A stretch of DNA of 64,000 nt from Strobilurus pachycystidiatus (lineage: Eukaryota > Basidiomycota > Agaricomycetes > Agaricales > Physalacriaceae): NCBI GenBank assembly GCA_019915135.1, contig JAHLMK010000012.1:1116001-1180000 (forward strand), given 5' to 3'. Made by a program: the position numbers and the translations under genes. Shown here one piece after another: positions 11,512-22,808 of the stretch. The notes below the pieces were generated by a model, which searched no databases, was not told the origin of the DNA, and worked only from the letters and a program-made list of their open reading frames with translations. How positions within the stretch are numbered: the first letter of the stretch is position 1; each line of letters begins with the position of its first letter.

Positions 11512-12577
11512 TCACTTCCTCCCGCCCCGTCCCCTCCCACCACCACCCCTTCCACCGCCGCGACTGCTATCCCGCCCAAGGGAGACGCCACCGCGGCCCC
11601 TCGACGCGGTGCGGATGGCCTTGCGCACGTTGAGGGCGTCTTCTGGTTGTTTACCTGCCAGGGCATGCGTGAGTAAGGTGTATGTAGAGAAAGGTAGGCA
11701 GAGAAGGGCGTATGTAGGTAGAGGCACGCACCAGTTTTCATCTTGCGCTTATCGCTGTCCATCCTCCCAATCAGGGCGAGGGACGCCTTCTTCTCGCTCT
11801 CCAGGGGTGCTTCCGTTGGTTCGAACTAAGTTGTGCGAGGTGTTGTTAGGAAAGGATGAATAGAGGCCAAGGGAAACGTACCTTGCGCTTAACACCCCTC
11901 GCATTCTTCTCGCCCTCCAACCGCTTATCAAACCGCCCCATACTCGCCGTGCTCACCCTCGCGCTCCCCAACGTCCTCTCCAGCTCCTTCTTCTTCTCTT
12001 CCCTCCCCCCTCTCGCAAGATTCCCCTCCCTCTGCTTCTCATTCTTCCTCACCCTCTCCCTCTTCTCCTCCCTCTCCTTCACCCTTGGATCAAAATCCAC
12101 ATCCGCATTCGCCTTCACCTCCCTAATCCACGGCTCCCCGCCTCCCCGGTCCCTTCCCCACCGGTTCACCCACGTCTGCTTCTCGTCGTCCCACACCTTC
12201 TTGTCCTTCTTCACGTGCGATATCCCCTTGGCTTTGGCGAACTGCTCCCATTTGGTGAGGGGTGCGGGTTTGGGGAGGGGTTTGGAGCGGGGGAGGGGGG
12301 TGCTGGGGGGTGGGAGCGTTACGGTGGGGCCGTCGGTGTTATTTTGGGATTGGGAGGAGCGGGAGAGGGGGAGGGGGAAGAGGGAGGAGAGGAGGAGTTG
12401 CACGCCGTCGCGCGCGAGGGCGGTTAGGTGTTCTTCGAGGTTGGACGTGTAGGACTCTGCGTCGATGGGGTTCGGGTCGAGCACTGTCAGCAGCCCAACG
12501 TCGACTTCGAGCGGCGTGGGTTTGTCGGCGATGGACGTGGACGGGAGGTTGGATGGTAGCAGGTGTGTCACGTCCAT
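11512..12577 (-). CDS. RRS1: Ribosome biogenesis regulator RRS1
   Basis: Nucleolar assembly factor that, with RPF2, brings the 5S RNP (5S rRNA, uL18, uL5) into the pre-60S particle. Exons 12577-11882, 11825-11732 and 11654-11512 join in phase to 310 residues. Diagnostic are the N-terminal LEVDVGLLTVLDPNPID, the central LTKWEQFAKAKGI..KKDKKVWDDEKQTWVNRWG and a following EPWIREV, then a long Lys/Arg/Glu helical tail ending in an RGG-type run (SRGGGRGGGGRGRGGRK). The start at MDVTHLL is preferred because the upstream in-frame codons encode an improbable hydrophobic leader. It is divergent to PKR1 with about 158 bp between start codons. A degraded copy of its 3' end lies at 11.0 kb. Confidence 0.92.
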
Positions 12578-12734
12578 TTTTGAAGGACCTGAACAGAAAT
12601 GGAAGAGAGACGGTGGAAGTAACAAAGCAAAAAGCAAAAATAATGAACACCGGCACGGCATCGTGATGTGATTTGTCAGCATCATCTCGGCCCGTACTCC
12701 GGATTCACTGCTTGCCTTCCACGGTCAACTCACC

Positions 12735-13094
12735 ATGGCCTCCCAGTCCCCACCCACCCCACCACCACCACTCCTAACCGTCCTCCTCACCCCCGGCTCC
12801 TCCCTCCACCCGACGTTCCTCCTCATCCTCGACGCCGCCTTCCTCCTCCTCCTCCTCGTCCTCATAGCTCTCCTATACATAACCCGCTCAGCCCACTTTG
12901 GTGTTCTCATGGGCGTGGAAGTGGGGTTGTGGGGGAGTGTCAAGTGGTGAGTCCGTTTTTCGTTTGGCATCGTTCCAGAACTGAACTTGGAATTTAGGGT
13001 TGTTTATGAGCTACGGAATGGACCGGCGCAGGAGAAGGAGGGGCAGGGACAGGGATTAGATGGGGAGGGGGAGGAGGAGAAGAAGGATTCATAG
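12735..13094 (+). CDS. PKR1: V-ATPase assembly factor PKR1
   Basis: Small ER membrane protein needed for assembly of the V-ATPase Vo sector. Exons 12735-12946 and 12998-13094 join to 102 residues (AAG-TG|G split codon for KW). Family signature visible: LLTVLLTPGSSLHPTFLLIL, DAAFLLLLLVLIALLYI, then SVKW|VVYEL, giving two hydrophobic segments (about residues 25-50 and 53-70) and a short charged Glu/Lys C-terminal tail. The length fits the fungal family. It shares a ~158 bp divergent promoter with RRS1. Confidence 0.88.
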
Positions 13095-13797
13095 CCATGG
13101 GCAGAACGAACGCGCGAAACATCCCACCGATACCATATCATTCCTCTCATCCACCCCTCGGCGGAGCTTCAATCGAAACACGAGCCCTCGGCGTCCGAGT
13201 CTTGTCACGGCTCTGGTGTATACTTGCTTTCCCGACTCCGAGTCCGACTCAACGCGCCCTCAAACTCTTCCTCTCCGTATTTTCACATGCAGGCCGGGCT
13301 CCTTCCCATTCGTCCCACTGGCATTCATTCCTCCATCTACTCATGTGATGCCGCTCACAGGGACGGAAGACTCACCATTTGGCCTCAAGGGTCCGGCTGC
13401 GTTCGGGGTGAAAGTATCTGTGGGGATTCTTGGTGTGCTGTGCTCTTTTTCTTTGGGAGAGATACGAGATACAAGCCCGAACGGTTGGGAAATAAGTGCT
13501 GTAAGCCGATTGGAGATGGAAGGGAGGGATGGTTAGAACTCGACGTTTCACAACCTCAGGCTCTAAGTACAGTGAAGAAGCGGGGTTCATTGTACTCTAC
13601 GTATATATGGCATGGTTTCCCGGCCCTCGTTCACCCAAGATTCGCATCCCCACGACAATCGATTCTCCAAGGCTCATTGTGTGCCAGTGCCAGTGGGTTC
13701 ACTTAAGTGATGACACGCGCCGGGATAAGTGAGTAACGATCTTTCCCACGTGCCCTCGTCTTGTCTCACTATCATCAAGTTATGGCTGAGGCGCTGA
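13095..13797. other. Intergenic, no gene seen
   Basis: Several overlapping open frames occur but none has recognisable domains or conserved-looking splice structure. Probably the 3' region of PKR1 and the promoter of the RING-CH gene. Confidence 0.5.
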
Positions 13798-15444
13798 ATG
13801 TGGACCTGCACGTCCGTACCACGCAACCACATCTCCATCGCGCCCACCATTGACTCATCCATCTCGCAGAACAGACGCTGCTTCGTATGCCTCCAGCCGG
13901 GCTCGTTTGACGATCGTGAGTTACACACTGCCCACTGGCATTCTACAGCACTCACCCACTCACAACTAGATCTCCCCCCGACATGGACCCACCCGTGCAA
14001 ATGCGACGTCCTCGCGCACCACGCCTGCCTGCTCTCCGCCATCCCCGCTTCAAGTTTGAGCACCGGTGCCCATAAATGCCATACGTGCCAATGCGTCTAC
14101 ACGGTCGAGACGCCCCCGCCCGGCGTGGTGCTGCGGTCTTTCCGCCTCTGGAGGGCATGCACCAAGACGGCGAGCAAGCTCATCCTGGGCGCGGGCGCGG
14201 TGTTCGGTGTGCTGTATGTCTGCGACCGTGAGTCCCCTCCGCGTCTTTCTTCAACACTACACTACACTAAGAAGGATTGGGATGTATGTAGACGTGATGA
14301 CACTCGCAACGCTATACGGCACCTTCACCATGCGGAGCATCTTTGGGGATCAGTGCGTCCGCGTCCGCCCTTCAATGTGCTGACAACTACTGATGGGGGA
14401 TGGCAGACTGTTCGACACCCTCCTCACGTCCGACCGGGAGAACTGGTCCTGGGACCGGCGCGTGCTCATCGGGTACACCTCCCTCAGCACGCTCCTCTCG
14501 CCCGACCCGTTCAGGCTCAAACACCTCCTCACCGCGATCTTCGCGTTCCCGACCCAGCCGCCGCAGGCCGTGCGCGACCGTCTTGTCCGCGACGCGCTTC
14601 AGATCCAACCCCACATAGGTACAAGACTCAGGCTGTTCACGACCCCATACGACACGTTCACCCCGCGCTGGCCGCCGACGCGCCTGCAGTTCGGGCTGTG
14701 CGTGTACCTGTGCAACGTCCTCGTCTCGCGGGACGCGCTCCTCCCGGGGCAGATCGGGAACGTGGGCGTGTTCGGGCGGAGGGTGTGGAGGATGTGGGGG
14801 GACTTTGACCGGAGGCGGAGGCGGCGGGAGGGAGAGGGGGAGGGGGAGGGAGGAGGAAACCACAACGAACTCGATGCTGCGAACAGGAACCCACTCAATC
14901 TCAATGTGGACTTGGACCCTCAGATGGACGCGGACGCGGTGGAGGCGATAGTGGACGCGCAGCGGAGCCCGTTCGCGCAGGCGCTCATGCTCCCGTTCAT
15001 CGCGCGCGGGATGGACGTGCTCGTCTCGCGGGGGATGAAGAACGGTATGGGTGCGGGTGTGGGTGTGGGGATAGGCCTGACGCTGAGCGCGGACATGCTG
15101 ACGGACGTGGACTACTGGAAACGGTTCACGGTGTGGCTGTGGAGCGAGGCGTTGGATCCCGTTTGGTGTGTTCCTTTCCCCTTCCCCTCCCCCTTCCCTG
15201 ACGGTATGCAAGGCTGCGGACGACGCTTGGCTTGGGGGTGTTTTGTATCGTGCGTCTAGTGTTTTTTTCCCACTTGATGTTGATGTTGATGTTGATGGAT
15301 GTGTGTGTGGCTTAGGGCAAGAACGTCCTGCATAGATATCATGTGTGGCTGACGAAGAGCGAGATACGGAGTCGGAGGATTAGGAGTCGGGATTTTGAGG
15401 GGTTGGATTTGAGGGAGTTGGATTTGGTAGTGAGGCGACCGTGA
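13798..15444 (+). CDS. RING-CH (MARCH-like) membrane E3 ligase candidate
   Basis: Exons 13798-13915, 13970-14227, 14292-14352, 14407-15165, 15213-15237 and 15316-15444 join to 449 residues. The N-terminal RING-CH domain reads CFVCL...PCKCDVLAHHAC...KCHTCQ, the C4HC3 order of MARCH E3 ubiquitin ligases, with the second His of the HH pair or the first serving as ligand. A hydrophobic segment LILGAGAVFGVLYVCD follows at once. The rest is a variable cytosolic or membrane-associated region, with an Arg-rich and EG-repeat loop, ending HRYHVWLTKSEIRSRR..FEGLDLRELDLVVRRP. Ubiquitin transfer at an organelle membrane is inferred. The start is uncertain: an upstream ATG at about 13783 spliced to NRRCFVC is an alternative. 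Confidence 0.75.
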
Positions 15445-15961
15445 GGTGCTATGTATACTTACTACATTACTATCTTCAGCCGGAGACGATTAGTGGCTGG
15501 GTGGATGAGTTGATTGATCAACTTTCACCTTCACACATACCCCAGCCCATTCTCTTCAGCGCTCAGACGTACAGTTGATCGAGACATTGTCGGGACTTGC
15601 AATTGTCCAACCTCGTCAGACGAGGACACTGCGTGGGAATTGAGTTCGTTACTTATTTAACCCCGCGCGTACATAACTTGTAACTGTAAGTGAACCCGAA
15701 CTATCAAGGTCCTCAGTGGTCGTACGGGTCCCTGCGTAACTTGACTTGTAGCTGTACCAACACCGTCGCCAAGGACCTCGCCTCGCCGAATCATCCGATG
15801 GCTGGTCTCATGGCCAAGTCGGACCTCCATCATGATTTACAGTGCACACACATTGTTTCCCCCCCCCCCCACTGAATCATCTGCCGATGGCTCCTCGAAA
15901 GACTCAGTGCCAGTGCGCCTTCCATCCAAGTTTACACACGCATTGTCTTCCCACATCAATC
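15445..15961. other. Intergenic, no gene seen
   Basis: No credible coding frame. It contains a C-run (CCCCCCCCCC near 15860) and a CATTGT-rich stretch directly upstream of the hydrolase relic. Confidence 0.4.
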
Positions 15962-16855
15962 CGGATCCGCTCCATAGTCGTAGACGACGGGATCTCGGTG
16001 TTCTACGGCCATGGCCAATTGGACGCGCACGCGCCGGTGATCCTCCTCCTGCACGGGTTCCCTCCAGTACCGCAACCTCATCTCCTACCCATCGCGTTAT
16101 CGTAAGTACATTCTCCAATTCAAGCAAACTGACGCGATGGTGTTGATGGTGTTGGTGTTAGGCCCCCGACCTCCCAGGCTTCGTCCCCCCCTCCCGCAAC
16201 TACACCTACACATTCGCCAACATCGCCAAAACCATCGTCGCGCTCGAGCTCACCAAGTTTGCGGTGTACATCTTTGATTACGGCGCGCCGACTGCCAGTG
16301 AGTCTCCAAGTCCTCGCCAGATCCAATATCCCAGTCCGAATCGAAGCTGAACTACTGCCGGCGCTCATATCGCAAAACGGGAACATGTTCGTCGAGGGCT
16401 TGGGCGGGTTCTGGGACGCCCTGTAATAGGCGTGGTAGCGCGAAGGGCTCGCCGGGCTCCTCACACTCGACATGGCCAAATTCCAGGTCAGCATCCAAGT
16501 TCATTCAAGTCTTCCTCGCACTGAACTCTCGAAAGTACGTGACCGGCGAAGCCCATCCCGCCCGAGACCACGCTCTCCTCTCCCGCCCCGGGCAAACAGA
16601 CATCCAGCTGGACTTGTTCCTGGACTACCGCACCAACGTCTCGCTGTACCCCGCATTCCAAGCGTACCCAACCAGCGGTCCTGGCTGTCTGGGGAAGGAA
16701 CGATGAACGACCCGATATTCCTCCCTGCGGGTGGGCTGCTGACGGATGTGAATGTGGAGGTGCGGTTTGTGGACGGGGGGCATTTCGCGCTGGAGAATCA
16801 CCTGGAGGAGATCCGGGATGCGATGGTTGCGTTCTTGGGTAAGCGGGGGATCTGA
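15962..16855 (+). pseudogene. Decayed alpha/beta hydrolase (epoxide-hydrolase-like)
   Basis: Family pieces appear in the right order but in different frames: VDDGISVFYGHG and HAPVILLLHGFP (the HGxP oxyanion motif), QYRNLI after a deletion that shifts frame, APDLPGFVPPSRNYTYTF, KFAVYIFDYGAP (nucleophile-elbow region), ISQNGNMFVEGLGGFWDAL followed by stop codons, DIQLDLFLDYRTNVSLYPAF, AVLAVWGRND, and VEVRFVDGGHFALENHLEEI..FLGKRGI with the catalytic His. At least three frameshifts or stops separate them, so no functional enzyme can be made. Intact relatives are soluble epoxide hydrolases or haloalkane dehalogenase-like enzymes. Confidence 0.8.
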
Positions 16856-17146
16856 TGAGGGAAATCATGTCATGCCGCCACAGGATTGTAGTGTGCGATT
16901 ACTACTCGAGATGAACGTCGAGCGTAGAGGCTGATTTACGATGATGCTACATCCTTCAGCCTCAGTTTTTTCTGTCGCTATACTATGCTCATAAGTGGCT
17001 AGGTTGAGCATCGACGTCTACCTTTACACACACAGCCAATTCACTATGTACATCGTTGAGACGTACAAGAGACTCTGAGATTGTCAATGACTGGAATAAA
17101 TAAGTTGCCCAACTTCGTCAACAATGATAATACCCGCTCTCCTCTG

Positions 17147-17692
17147 TCACCGCGACTCGCGAGGAGGCGAAGTCAATGTATGCCTGAACCTCGTCGAGGG
17201 CGAGATAGGTGTGGGCGAGTCTGGAATCGGGACTGTGGCGATGGGTCGGGCGGCTGTGTATGAGGTGGTAGAAGAGGGAATGATAAGTGGGGGGAGTGAC
17301 GGCCCAGGGGACGGCGTGCGTCTCGTAGAGGCGAAGGACGGGGACGGCGTCCGCAGCAGGAACGGGACCTGCGACTCGTCGAGCATCGTCACCACCGAGG
17401 GCGCGCGTACAGGGCGGCGGAGCCACTCCGTCGCTTCTATATTCCCCTCGTTCTCGTGTGCCAACCGCCGCACATATCCTCCCTCACCACCAGATCTAGA
17501 CGCCGTACTCATATCCGCTTTGCGATAGTGTCCAGATCCAGAAGGGATGAAGAGCTCTTTCTCTGCTTCCCCGCCTGCGTTTGAGATCTGGCGGCGGTGC
17601 CGGTACCAGCATGTCAGCACTGAGAGGAGGGCTAGGCCGAGGACGCCGGCGAGACATGCGACGGCGATGAGTGATGTGGTCGTGGTCGGCAT
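17147..17692 (-). CDS. Single-pass membrane protein, unrecognised
   Basis: One exon of 181 residues. Residues 6-28 (TSLIAVACLAGVLGLALLSV) form a transmembrane segment followed by CWYRHRRQ, a positive-inside stop-transfer. The remainder is a Ser/Pro/Arg-rich, presumably cytosolic tail (PSVVTMLDESQVPFLLRTPS). Many basidiomycete proteins pair such a segment and tail with a secreted ectodomain; here no ectodomain or signal peptide precedes the segment, so the gene may be a truncated relative, or an upstream exon may have been missed between 17.7 and 18.0 kb. No function is proposed. Confidence 0.5.
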   Translation of the reverse strand: MPTTTTSLIAVACLAGVLGLALLSVLTCWYRHRRQISNAGGEAEKELFIPSGSGHYRKADMSTASRSGGEGGYVRRLAHENEGNIEATEWLRRPVRAPSVVTMLDESQVPFLLRTPSPSFASTRRTPSPGPSLPPLIIPSSTTSYTAARPIATVPIPDSPTPISPSTRFRHTLTSPPRESR

Positions 17693-18391
17693 TGTCTACT
17701 ACAGAAGAGGTCCTGAGCGTCGCAGAAAGAGGAACAGTCCTAGTGTTGCAGAATAACGAGAGAATGTCGTGAACGGATCACCGCCGGCGGTGCATATATG
17801 ATTTCGCTGTGCTTGCCAGTGTGGGGAAGTAGCCCTGCGTCTGAGAATTGAGTTCTGCGCGCTGTCCGAGCTCTCCGCTTCTCGCATAGCTCTCTAGACT
17901 TGAGACAGTACCATTCAAACACTCAATGACCGTTGGGTCAAGTGTGACTTGCCGGCACCTTGATCAAGATCGAGTCTGATAGCTCTTGGTAGAACGCAAT
18001 GTTCAATGCCAGACTCTTGTGGAACTGGAGAGCTACGGATGACATGACGAGACTCGAGCCGTGACGAGGGAGAATTAAGTGACGGAGAGGTATCAGTGGA
18101 TAGGCCGAGCAACGTTGATGGTTCTGGGAGAGTTGCTATGAGTCGGGTCCGCGATCATCGCTTGATTCTGACCGCCACACTCTATCACTTCATACTCATA
18201 CCTAACCGCAAGCGCGAGATTCTCTTAGGCTAGCGCTCCTAGTCTTCTCTGAGTAGTGATACAAACGGCTCCAAGTCAAACAGGGAGCCGAGCTCCGTAA
18301 GCAGCATGTGACCGTTCCACAGGAGCTCCGAGTGCACAGTGCACTGCGAGACAATCTGCTCCTCTGACTCTGAGTCCTACCATCACCCGAT

Positions 18392-19179
18392 ATGGCCACA
18401 GGCTTGCTTAACCCGAAATCGACCATCTTCTTCCTCTGCGACGTCCAGACCAAGTTCCGTACGACTGCTCTCCGTGGCCTACTGTCTGTATATGTCGAAC
18501 TCACGATCATAACCTACATGTAGGGCCCGCTATACATGGTTATGACCAAGTTATTGCGACCGTCAACAAGACACTCAAGCTCGCTAAGGTTCGTCTGATT
18601 CTACGGGGTTAGTTGTGGTGCATGTTCTGATTCGTATCCGTCACAGCTTCTAGGATGTGAAGTACTCGCTACGACGCAGAACGCGAAAGGTCCTTCTCGC
18701 GGTGGCCCTCTTCATCTACGTAGTCTGACATAGTCTCCGTCTCATCAGCTCTCGGTCCAACAGACCCAGCTATCGACACCGCCTCCCTGGGTGACCTATT
18801 CCTCGGCACAATCGACAAGACAAAGTTCTCCATGCTCACAGACGAGGTCAACAATATCCTATCCCGCCGGCCGCACCTCACCAGCATCGTACTCATGGGA
18901 ATCGAAACCCACGTCTGCATCTTGCAGACTGCCTTGCAGCTACTACTTGGAAAGCTGCACGGCGTGTACATCCTGCACGACGGTGTCGCATCGTCGCACC
19001 CTACGGAGAAGGACGTCGCCCTGGACCGCTTGCGAGCTAAAGGAGCGATTATCACTACGAGCGAGAGTGTTGGATTTGAGTTGATGGGAGATGCGAGTAA
19101 GCCGAATTTCAGGGAGTTCAGTAAGGTGATCAAGGAATATAAACTGGCGGGCGTTGCCATGACGGAGGGCAAGATGTAG
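18392..19179 (+). CDS. Isochorismatase-like hydrolase, 4 exons
   Basis: Exons 18392-18458, 18524-18588, 18647-18689 and 18749-19179 join in phase to 201 residues; the first three are too short to show up as long open frames. The order of motifs is that of the cysteine-hydrolase (isochorismatase/ISOC1-2) fold: IFFLCDVQTKFR with the catalytic Asp, a Lys in TIDKTKFSM, and GIETHVCILQTAL with the nucleophile Cys, then DGVASSHPTEKD. All three triad residues are present. The ISOC family includes mitochondrial and cytosolic members with unknown substrates; a nicotinamidase-type or YcaC-type role cannot be told from sequence. Each intron is about 58-66 nt. Confidence 0.85.
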
Positions 19180-19517
19180 GGGAATGATCCGTGTAATGAT
19201 ATTATGTGTACATCCTAATGTATTACTAGTGTGGAACGTCCTTCCTGCTAGGCAGTGACTGCAAAAGATGTCTGTACATGGTGTACTCTTATGGCTAGTA
19301 AGCTTCGAATTGAAAGCAGAACGCAAACCATCATCTAGTGATCAGCACCCAATTGGAGCATCACTGTGTACGTTGGTAAGTGTGATCATACCTGTGAGGA
19401 AATCTAATGTACAAAACGATGTATTAGAGAAGTATGCATATTTGTAAGAAAGAGTACATATGAGTAAGGACAGCCGGCCCAAAAAACACCATAAATAAAC
19501 AACGTCCGCAGGACCAA

Positions 19518-20611
19518 TCATGACACCTCCAACTGTTCCAACTTCACTTTGCCCGACTTCAACCACTCTTCTTTAACAAGCTTTTCGCGATCAGCGTAGT
19601 ACAGCCTATAGACCAGCTTGATCGTGCCTTCACTGACTCCCGCCACCCCCCCGATATCCCTCAACGACTTGGGATATCCCATCGCTAAGCACGTGAAATA
19701 AATCGCGCCACCAGCGATGGAAACGGGGCTACGACCATCGCCAATGCCGAGCTCGCGAGCAGCGATAATGATATCGGAACATATCGACTGCACTCGGGGA
19801 GGGAGGTCCAGGTGGTTGCAGTACCGAACGACGAGTGACTCCGGACCCGTACTGGGTGCCAGCGAAGGATGGGTAGCGGAGGCCCCGGGTGTGAGGTTGA
19901 ACGCCTGCTCCAGCGCCTTATAACACTGCCCCAGCACCTTCTTCGACACATGCGTGAGATTGCAGATCTCCCGGAACGTTCGCGGGACATGCGCCTGTCG
20001 GCATGCGATGAAGATGCATGCGGCGATGATGGCGTCCATGGGCTTCCCGCGCAAGACCCGCTCTTGCTCAGCACGCTTGAAAAGCTGCTTGGCGATGTCG
20101 CTGATGGTTTTGGGGAGGGAGAACTGGTCGCACCAGCTGGAGATGTCGCGGAAGGCGACCATGAGGTTGCGCTCCTGGCGAGAGCCCTGCCCTCGAGACT
20201 GAGCGCGTTGGAGTTCCCTCGATAGTCCGTTGCCGCCGTCTCTGAAACTAATCACCGTGTCAAGCTGCTCCATGCCCTCCATGAGCGGGTCGCTCGCTGC
20301 TCCGACACGCGAGGGGTCGTCGCCTTCATCGTTCGCAAAAGTCTACAGGAGCCAAATTTAGAGCGACGCGCCGTGGTGAGAAGACAAACACATACACGCC
20401 ATTCACTTCTAGTATCAACTATGCGATCTCCCAGCACTAGCCCGCAAGTCTTGCACACCAAGTCGCCAGAGCCAAACTCTTCTGATATTTGCGGATTTGG
20501 GTCGCGGCATTCGGGACATATGAGGCGGACGGCGAGGTCTGGGCCGTAGGTAGGCGGAGGCGGGTCTGCAGCCTTTTGCTGGGCGAGCGGGAAGGGCTGG
20601 GCGAAGGACAT
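19518..20611 (-). CDS. SUA7: Transcription initiation factor TFIIB
   Basis: General RNA polymerase II factor that bridges TBP-bound promoter DNA and the polymerase and sets the start site. Exons 20611-20396 and 20342-19518 join at W-R|T-F to 346 residues. The N-terminal zinc ribbon shows CPEC...CKTC (about residues 32-58) and [15 protein letters not shown] matches the B-reader/linker. Two cyclin folds follow: [19 protein letters not shown] with [20 protein letters not shown], then [20 protein letters not shown] with [15 protein letters not shown] and [15 protein letters not shown]. The length fits fungal TFIIB. Confidence 0.96.
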
Positions 20612-20925
20612 GGCGGGCGAAGGGGCTGTTCAGGCGCGAGGCGCGATGAATAATTATTTTATTGAGGCTACAAGTGGGACATGGGTCAGTACGATGCACT
20701 AAACTTACACACACATAGCAAGTATGTATCTCACACTAGCGTTGTGTCGAGATACTGGCACAGATGAGCTCAATGCCGCAGACGACAACAACGATGCTGG
20801 TGGTCGGAAGCCAAGGATGGGTCGGCGGTGCCGGGCGCTGACCAAGCCCTTTTCTTCACAGCCACAGTCATCATTCTGGCCCAGCTCGGCTGTCAGCTGT
20901 CTTTCTAACACTCAACCCGCTAGCT

Positions 20926-22565
20926 ATGCACGAATCTCAAGACCTCACGACCGTCATCACGAAGTAAGCATCGTCTGATGTCCAGAGGCACGTATTTGAC
21001 GCCAAGCAGCGCGCAGCCTGACAGCAAAACCCGACGCTATGATCGCCAATTGAGGCTCTGGGCGTCGTCGGGCCAAGCCCTGCTTGAAGAAGCGCGCCTG
21101 TTGGTGCTGTCCTCATCCGCAACGTCCACGTCGATCTTGAAGAACCTCGTTCTTCCCGGTATAGGCCACTTCACCATCCTCGATGACACCATCACCAGCG
21201 GTGCTGACGCCGGCAACAACTTTTTCCTCGAAGGGCCCTCGTCTATCGGTAAACCACGCGCCTCGGAGGCCGTTAGACTTCTCGGCGAGCTCAATGATAG
21301 CGTAGTCGGCGAGGCAGTCACGGACAAGGCTGTCGCCACCGTGGTGGGTGATCTTGAATTTTTAAGCAAATTCACCATCATTATCGCACACAACCTGCCG
21401 CCCAGTCAGCTGAAGACGCTTTCTGACACATTGTGGACATCCCATGCCGCGCCTAGTCTTCTCTCCGTGTCGTCCTCCGGCTTTCTCGCCGAACTATTCA
21501 TACAGCACCAGCCGCATCCGATCATCGAATCACATACCGACAACATGCCATCCCTCCGCATTTACGATCCCTTCCCCTCTCTCCTCGAATACTCTACCAG
21601 CCTGAAGCTCGACGAGCTCGATCCGACGGAGCACGCACACGTCCCATACATCCCCATCCTGATCAACGCGCGATCGCGCCTGCCCAGCATCCCCAAAACC
21701 GCCGAAGAACGAGCCGCGTTCAAGTCCCTGCTCCTGTCTCTCAAACTCAAACAGGACGAAGAGAACTTCGACGAGGCGTACGCGCAGGCCTACCGTATCT
21801 GGACGCCGACCTCCCTCCCCTCAGCACTTACCCAAGGCATATTCCCGCACCTCGAGACATCCCTCGCGCCGCCCACTATCTCTCCGACCATACACGGCCT
21901 TCTCACAGCGCTCAAGCTTTTCACCGAGCAGGAAGGTGTCCTTCCTGTGTCCCCCGCTCTTCCCGACATGAAAGCCTCCACCCAGTCCTATATCCACCTC
22001 CAGAAACTGTATAAAGACCAGTTCCTCGCGGACAAAGCCGTCCTCAAGTCTTTCATCCCAGCGTCAGCCGGTGAAATACCAGACGACCTCATCGACACGT
22101 TCATTAAGAACGCGCATGGGGTGCAGGTCGTCGTAGGGGAGCAGTACGGCGCGTTTGACAGGGACCCGGAGAGGGTGGCGAATGCGTATGGGATGGATCC
22201 GAAGAATGTCGCGGTGCACTTTGCTTTGAGGGCTGTCAGGGAGGAGTTGGAGGCGAATTTGGGTGCGACAGTCACAGAGGAGGCGATCAAGGCGAGGATC
22301 AAAGCGATAGTCCCGGAGAGTGTTGATGTGGAGGAGATGGAAGAGGCTGTTGGTGAAATGTAAGGTCTTTTCTCTCTGATTGGTTTCTCAATACTGAAAA
22401 CCACCCAGTGTACGCGCTCCCACGGCTGACTTGCCCAACACGGCTGCCCTGTTGGGCGGTATGGTAGCACAGGAGACTATCAAGATGATTACGCGGCAGT
22501 ATGTTCCTCAGAGCGGGTACTGCATCATTGATTGTGTTGACATGCGGACGGGGGTGGTGGTGTAA
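20926..22565 (+). CDS. ULA1: NEDD8-activating enzyme E1 regulatory subunit ULA1
   Basis: APPBP1-type half of the heterodimeric NEDD8/Rub1 E1, which with UBA3 adenylates NEDD8 for cullin modification. The protein has TRRYDRQLRLWASSGQ, a Rossmann segment LEEARLLVLSSSATSTSILK..GIGHFTILDD, and the divergent C-terminal VAVHFALRAVREELEANLGATV and TAALLGGMVAQETIKMI that match this subunit; it lacks a catalytic Cys domain, as expected. The preferred model starts at 20926 with exons 20926-20963, 21010-22359 and 22409-22565 (514 residues, GTAAGC donor). Starting at the ATG at 20978 without the first intron gives 512 residues with a different first 11 residues. Confidence 0.93.
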
Positions 22566-22808
22566 AGAGGTAAAAGAATGTTGTATCATAGATATATTGC
22601 TCAATCAATACTTTCGTCACAACACAGAGTGTAATAATTTGACAAGAGAGACTAAAGTGAGCTAGAGAGACTCCATGTCTCCGTTTGATTCTCGAGCTCT
22701 AGGTGATAACTGAAAACCGGTCTAGGTGTGTGTACTGGCCGCCTACATACAATCACTTGGAACGACTGAAACAATGAGAAACGGAGGATCTTTGATTCCG
22801 AAATCGAG

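Noticed and set aside
14387..15211. 274-codon frame opposite the RING-CH gene
   Set aside because: His/Arg/Glu-rich shadow of the plus-strand exon; no introns, no domain.
18202..18510. Open frame on the minus strand over the first exons of the isochorismatase gene
   Set aside because: It has no domain, while the plus strand exons give the complete catalytic triad in phase.
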